Shown: positions 60,136-64,000 of the stretch, one piece after another
Layout of the letters: each line of letters opens with the position of its first letter
Position numbering within the stretch: the first letter of the stretch is position 1
NCBI RefSeq assembly: GCF_016862095.1
Contig: NZ_BOMH01000070.1
Span: forward strand, 1-64,000
Source: Actinoplanes cyaneus
Lineage (GTDB): Bacteria > Actinomycetota > Actinomycetes > Mycobacteriales > Micromonosporaceae
DNA length: 64,000 nucleotides
Reading direction: 5' to 3'
Program-made: the position numbers and the translations under genes
The notes under the pieces: model-generated
Told to the model about the DNA's origin: nothing
Seen by the model: the letters and a program-made list of their open reading frames with translations, nothing else
Database searches by the model: none

Positions 60136-60266
60136 GCCACGGAGATCGCCCCGGAGGGTTTCGCGTCCTGGGCCGGCCACGGCCCTGCGAAGCCCGCAGG
60201 GGTCCCCGCGGGAGCGACGGTCCGGACCACCGCGGAGATCGGACATGAAGATCTTGATCTTCAAGG
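60136..60266 (+). repeat. Dispersed structured element, copy C
   Basis: Same block order as copies A and B. The outer stem is 60156-60164 with 60187-60195 (9 bp, one G-T pair). The inner stem GGGCCG/CGGCCC (60170-60175 with 60180-60185) has loop GCCA; both sides changed relative to A and B. The 31-nt box is at 60200-60230 with one substitution. The end motif at 60246-60263 is itself a hairpin (TGAAGAT-CTTG-ATCTTCA). It lies 27 bp from the stop of the leftward small helical protein gene. Confidence 0.8.
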
Positions 60267-60292
60267 TTTCGGACCCCGCCGTCGTCGAGGGC

Positions 60293-60553
60293 TCAGATCA
60301 TGCCGCGGAACTGGTTCGCCGAGTCCATGGCGGCACGGGTCAGCTGAGTCGCCTCGTCGAGGCGGGTGCGAGCCTGCTCCAGGTGCGCGATCGCGGCCGC
60401 CGTCGACGGGTGGAACGAGCCGATCGAGGTGAGGCGGAGGAGGGCCAGCGACTGGTCGAGCTGATCGGCGACCATCTGGATGCCGGCGATAGCGCGGTCC
60501 GCCCCGGCCACCGAAGCGGCGATGTTGACCTTGACTTCTTCAATGCTGGCCAA
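60293..60553 (-). CDS. Small helical protein, possible ESX/WXG100-like partner
   Basis: The 86-residue product is predicted almost wholly helical in two arms (ASIEEVKVNIAASVAGADRA and AIAHLEQARTRLDEATQLTR) joined by a turn around SIGSFHPSTAA, the length and shape of WXG100-class secreted partners, although there is no WxG motif. I chose TTG at 60553, with AGAGGA upstream, because no ATG/GTG gives a helical start; this needs checking. It is the last gene of the three-gene unit with an FtsK/EccC-like ATPase, which supports the idea that it is the exported substrate or a chaperone. Confidence 0.6.
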   Translation of the reverse strand: MASIEEVKVNIAASVAGADRAIAGIQMVADQLDQSLALLRLTSIGSFHPSTAAAIAHLEQARTRLDEATQLTRAAMDSANQFRGMI

Positions 60554-60573
60554 TGCCCTGGTCCTCTCGTGAC

Positions 60574-61290
60574 TCAGCTGAGCAGCTGTTGCAGACCGAC
60601 ACCCATGCAGGTGAGCAGCACCGGGATCAGGCAGGTGACGATGCCGAGCACGGGCGTGCGGTCGGCCGCCGGCCCGCCCTGCTCGCCGTCGCCGCCCCAG
60701 ACGAAGCCGATGGTGGCCCAGCCCAGCCCGAACGCCAGCAGCGGCATGCTGAGGCCACACAGCAGCATGTACGTCGGCAGTGAGCCGCTCGGCGCCACCA
60801 GGTAGAGGATGATCTGGACGAGCAGGACCGCCGCCGCGAACGGGCCGTAGACCAGCAGATTCCGTGCCCAGGGGCGCCCGGAGCCGGCCGGGAGCGGGCC
60901 GATGAACGCGTGATCCGCGGCGTCGGCCGTGACCCTGGCCTGCTGGAGCGCCGACAGCACGGCCGGCGGGCCACCTGTCACCGCGGCCAGAGCGGTCGCC
61001 CGTTCACCCTCCAGAGGAACAAGATCGCTTTCCGGTACGCCGAAGTCGCGCACCAGACGCGCACGCTGCGGCGCCAGCCTCGCGCGGACCGCCGCCAGCT
61101 CCTGCCGGGCGGCGGTGACCGTGGCGGCCTGCTCGCCGGCGACAGTGCTGGCCGCCCGGCGCACCGCGTCGAGCTCCTGGGCCGCCGCCAGATAGGCCTC
61201 CCACGGACCGTCAGCCGGCCGGCCGCCCTGGGCCGGCACGAGACCGATCTGCTCAGCCTGTTCCTGGCCTGTCATGTCCTGGCCCGTCAT
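60574..61290 (-). CDS. Four-helix membrane protein with coiled-coil N-domain, unknown function
   Basis: The 238-residue protein begins with a hydrophilic, mostly helical domain (residues about 25-125, WEAYLAAAQELDAVRRAAST and onwards) rich in Ala/Arg/Glu, followed by four closely spaced hydrophobic segments (NLLVYGPFAAAVLLVQIILYL, LPTYMLLCGLSMPLLAFGLG, a short WATIGFVWGG region and LGIVTCLIPVLLTCMGVGL). No known family is recognised. Its ATG at 61290 overlaps the TGA of the ATPase gene (ATGA), so the two are translationally coupled and probably form a complex. Confidence 0.75.
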   Translation of the reverse strand: MTGQDMTGQEQAEQIGLVPAQGGRPADGPWEAYLAAAQELDAVRRAASTVAGEQAATVTAARQELAAVRARLAPQRARLVRDFGVPESDLVPLEGERATALAAVTGGPPAVLSALQQARVTADAADHAFIGPLPAGSGRPWARNLLVYGPFAAAVLLVQIILYLVAPSGSLPTYMLLCGLSMPLLAFGLGWATIGFVWGGDGEQGGPAADRTPVLGIVTCLIPVLLTCMGVGLQQLLS

Positions 61291-63875
61291 GGATTGTCGC
61301 CCTCCGGCTGCACGAACGGGACCACGGTGACCGTGCGGTCGGTGTGCCGGTCGTGGAGCAGGGCCCGGTTCGGCCTCGGCTGCCAATCCACGGCCCGGCC
61401 CAGCATCAACGTCACGTCCGACTGCGGGATGTTCAGGAAGAGCAGGCCGGCGACGTCCTCCCGGCCCAGGCTGCCGCCGGTCTCCTCGCTGAACCGGCGC
61501 ACGCCGCGCCACCAGGAGAGCAGGTGCGCGCCGCGGCTCGGCCCCTCGCGCAGCAGCTGCCGCAGACCGGTCAGCGCGCCGGGCGGGGCCGCGTCCATTC
61601 CGAACACCACCCGGTAGCCAGGCTGGCCGGAGGCGAGCTCGGCGGAAAGCCCTGCCGCGTCGACGACCACCACCTCCTGCCGGTGCGCGATCTCCTCGGC
61701 CAGCTCCGCGGCGAGCACGTCACCCTCGGCGGCCAGGGAGGCGATCACGAACCGGGTCGTCCGCGGGGCGTGACAGGCCGCCACACTGCGGGCCACCGCG
61801 TCCAGCACCTCGGCGCCGGCCGGCTGCGAGCCCAGGATCGCCAGGTGCCGGCCGGGCGACGAGTCCAGCGGGAAAGCGGCGGTCGTCAGATTCACGTCGA
61901 TCATGCGCCCGAGCAGCGCGGTCGGACGACTCGCCCGGCCCGCCAGCGCGGCCCGATAGGTGGGGTCGTCCGCCAGGTGCTGCTGCGCGTACCCGGCGAA
62001 GACGCGCGGCGGGAGCGACTCCGGATCGCGGGCTCCCCACAGTTTGTGCCGCAGGTCGCTCAGCAACTCCCGATCGGCGTGCGGATCCGGGAAACGAACC
62101 ACCCGTTCGTGACCCCGGGTCGCCCCGCGCGGCCCGCCCAGCCCGCCGGCAGTGTTCACCACGGCGCTGCCCAGGGGAAGCCCGGCCGCCGAGTCGTTCG
62201 TCGGCTCCAGCACGTCACCGCCGCCCGGCAGCGCGATGCGCACCGGGAACTGGCCGAAGATCGAGTCGCGCTTGGCATAGAGCGCCTCGACGCCGAGCAC
62301 CGTCTGACTTGCCAGGACCAGATGAATCCCGTACGACCGGCCCTTGCGCGCCAAGGACTCGAGAAGCCCCACCGCCTCGGACGCGGTCGGATCGTTGCCG
62401 GCCAGCAGCACCTGGAACTCGTCGATGACACACAGGACCCGCGGCAGCGGACGGCCCCGGCCCTCCTCCGCGGCGACCGCCCGAAGATCGGCGAAACGCG
62501 AGACACCGGCTCTCTTGTACGCCATCGAGCGCCGGCCCATCTCGGCGTCCAGCTCGCGGAGGACGGCCAATCCATACTCCCGGTCGGACTCGACACCGAC
62601 CGCCCGGGCGTGTGGCAGCCAGGTCCGGTCCCGCTGAGTCGGGACGAACTCGGCGAACGACACACCCTCCTTGAAATCGAGCAGGTAGAGCGCCAGCTCG
62701 TCGGGGGAGTAACGGGCACCGAGCCCGTAGAGCACGTTGATCAGGAACGCCGTCTTGCCGCCGCCGGAGCGGCCACCGACCATCCAGTGCGGGGTCAGAT
62801 CGTTGAACCTGAGCACCAACGGCACGTCACCGTGATGGCCGACCACCGTCTCCACCCCGGCAGACGCATCCGCCGACCACAGCTCCTCCGTCGGCTCCGG
62901 GAGCAGATCGGAGAGCGTCACCCGGGAAGCGGCCGCCGTGTGCGCTGCCAACTCCTGACAGACCGCGTCGACCAGATGCGGCGGCGGCTCCTCGTCGAGG
63001 AAGACGGGCGCGTTGAGCCACGGCGTCTCCGGCGTCGACCCGAACGAGCCACCGGGCGGATCCCCGACGATCGCGAACGGATTACGCACCGAGACGGCGG
63101 TGGTGCGCGGCAGCGGCGCCTGAGTGGTCTCGGCGGTCAACGGAGGCGGCGGCCAGCCGGCCACGATGAGGTGCAACCCCGAATCCGGCCCCTGCTGGGC
63201 GAGCGCCGCGATCCGCCGCAGCTCCTCGCCCTCGGTCATCTCCGGCAGGCTGGCGATGACCACCAGCAGCATCCGGTCCCGCCGGACCCGCCGGCTGCCA
63301 CCGGTGCGTGCCGGGCGCAGCCACTTCTCCGCCTCGGCCAGCACATCACGCAAACCCTGCCGGTCAGTGGCCGGCGGTGACATCAACCCGGCGTCGGCCA
63401 GCTCCTCGAACGGCTCGAACACCGCGCCGCCGCCCACCCCGTCGACCGTGCGGACCAGCAGCGAGCCGGCCGGAGCTGCCGCCAGCATGCGCAACAGCAG
63501 CGACCTGAGCAAACCGAACACCCGAGGATCGGTGGCGCTGGCATCAACCGTGAGATGACCGGCCCCGAGCAGCGGCACGATCGCCGGGAAGCGCACGTCA
63601 TCCAGCGGCTGAGCCACCCCCAGCCGCACGAACTGCGGTGTCTGCCCACCGCCGAGCGGCGCCTTCGGCGTCAACGCGTCCAACGGCGCACCGAGCCACC
63701 CCGGAGCGAGCTGAGCGGCTGCCGCCTGCAACCGCTTGGCAAGCCGATGCTGTTCCCGGGGATCGCTGGCACCCGGCGCATATGCCTCCAGAGCGGCGGA
63801 GGCCGCATCCGCTGTCGCCACCGCCTGCCGGTGCAAAGCAGCGGCCTGCCGGACCCGCAGAGCCGAACCCGCCAC
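61287..63875 (-). CDS. FtsK/SpoIIIE (EccC-like) ATPase of a reduced secretion-type system
   Basis: The 862-residue cytoplasmic protein lacks N-terminal membrane helices. Residues 1-330 form a helical and alpha/beta region of unknown fold. An FtsK/SpoIIIE domain follows, with Walker A VGGRSGGGKTAFL (about residue 370), LLDFKEGVSF, Walker B VLCVIDEFQVLL and ASQTVLGV. A second, degenerate ATPase-like region occupies the C-terminus (HLAILGSQPAGAEVLDAVA) with no P-loop Lys. The GTG at 63875 has AGGAGG 8 nt upstream, better than GTG 63884. It is most like EccC-type motors rather than chromosome-segregation FtsK, because there is no gamma domain. Confidence 0.85.
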   Translation of the reverse strand: MAGSALRVRQAAALHRQAVATADAASAALEAYAPGASDPREQHRLAKRLQAAAAQLAPGWLGAPLDALTPKAPLGGGQTPQFVRLGVAQPLDDVRFPAIVPLLGAGHLTVDASATDPRVFGLLRSLLLRMLAAAPAGSLLVRTVDGVGGGAVFEPFEELADAGLMSPPATDRQGLRDVLAEAEKWLRPARTGGSRRVRRDRMLLVVIASLPEMTEGEELRRIAALAQQGPDSGLHLIVAGWPPPPLTAETTQAPLPRTTAVSVRNPFAIVGDPPGGSFGSTPETPWLNAPVFLDEEPPPHLVDAVCQELAAHTAAASRVTLSDLLPEPTEELWSADASAGVETVVGHHGDVPLVLRFNDLTPHWMVGGRSGGGKTAFLINVLYGLGARYSPDELALYLLDFKEGVSFAEFVPTQRDRTWLPHARAVGVESDREYGLAVLRELDAEMGRRSMAYKRAGVSRFADLRAVAAEEGRGRPLPRVLCVIDEFQVLLAGNDPTASEAVGLLESLARKGRSYGIHLVLASQTVLGVEALYAKRDSIFGQFPVRIALPGGGDVLEPTNDSAAGLPLGSAVVNTAGGLGGPRGATRGHERVVRFPDPHADRELLSDLRHKLWGARDPESLPPRVFAGYAQQHLADDPTYRAALAGRASRPTALLGRMIDVNLTTAAFPLDSSPGRHLAILGSQPAGAEVLDAVARSVAACHAPRTTRFVIASLAAEGDVLAAELAEEIAHRQEVVVVDAAGLSAELASGQPGYRVVFGMDAAPPGALTGLRQLLREGPSRGAHLLSWWRGVRRFSEETGGSLGREDVAGLLFLNIPQSDVTLMLGRAVDWQPRPNRALLHDRHTDRTVTVVPFVQPEGDNP

Positions 63876-64000
63876 TGCTGTCACCTCCTGTCGCGCGCAT
63901 AAAACCTATCCCAGACCAGCGAGGGTCCACGCAATGCGGTCCCGGTGCCGTTTGGTCCCATCCGGGGCGATGGATCCTGGGATGTCCGTCGGGAGTGTCC
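63876..64000 (-). promoter_or_regulatory. Upstream region of the FtsK-like operon
   Basis: No gene is seen in the last 125 bp. On the minus strand TTGCGT is followed after 18 nt by GATAGG (or 20 nt by TAGGTT), then AGGAGG and the GTG start; this could be the operon promoter. More genes of the system may lie beyond the window. Confidence 0.4.

Noticed and set aside
61344..63380. 678-codon plus-strand open frame opposite the FtsK-like gene
   Set aside because: Shadow of a gene with Walker A and B motifs and a good ribosome binding site.

Overview
The window is a contiguous piece of a very GC-rich actinobacterial chromosome. Frequent GTG starts, a wblA/whiB4-type regulator, an alpha/beta-overlapping aspartokinase, MarP, type VII secretion (EccC/EccD/mycosin) genes and the gene order all point to an actinomycete. 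I infer a filamentous Micromonosporaceae-like organism (for example Actinoplanes), but nothing in the window proves the genus. No transposase, phage gene or CRISPR array was seen.

Layout. 1-3314: 3' end of dnaX, then ybaB and recR. 3734-9796: a five-gene oligopeptide-type ABC importer (permease, binding lipoprotein, permease, two ATPases). 9845-13243 (minus): an HNH-nuclease lipoprotein, a small Ala/Lys/Pro-rich protein, an RTX-type calcium-binding exported protein and a GH20 hexosaminidase that appears to begin at CTG. 13302-15143 (minus): leuA behind a leucine-rich leader peptide. 16177-18506: ask and asd. 18945-21805: pyrE, a small membrane protein, tRNA-Pro(CGG), a metallophosphoesterase and a YqeY protein.

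21884-43775 follows the order of a block I know from Mycobacterium tuberculosis (Rv3682 down to Rv3671c): a class A PBP, wblA/whiB4, two ArsA-like ATPases, a 51-residue protein, RidA, a metallo-beta-lactamase-fold protein, crp, nth, a TlpA-like lipoprotein, a Nudix hydrolase and MarP. Into it have been inserted a giant cyclase/AAA/TPR protein, a Ser/Thr kinase and a catalytically altered acyl-CoA carboxylase pair. 44272-51344 is a type VII secretion locus (mycosin, EccC, divergent EccD). 51417-59651 again follows a mycobacterial order (Rv3628 to Rv3609c): ppa, dacB, a zinc-dependent DUF2342-type protein, tilS, hpt, ftsH, folE. The right end (60293-63875, minus) is a separate three-gene unit with an EccC/FtsK-like ATPase, a four-helix membrane protein and a small helical protein, probably a second, reduced secretion system.

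The most interesting unexplained signal is a pair of dispersed intergenic elements. One is a near-perfect 23-27 bp palindrome whose arms end in CTGGTGCTCA/TGAGCACCAG. The other is a separate element of about 140 nt with a two-tier hairpin showing compensatory base changes plus a 31-nt nearly invariant box. Three complete sets (about 18.6, 34.3 and 60.0 kb) and further degenerate palindromes (44.0 and 59.7-60.1 kb) all sit between convergent gene pairs. Several genes also show a TANNNT hexamer 6-8 nt before ATG/GTG, which suggests that leaderless transcription is common here.
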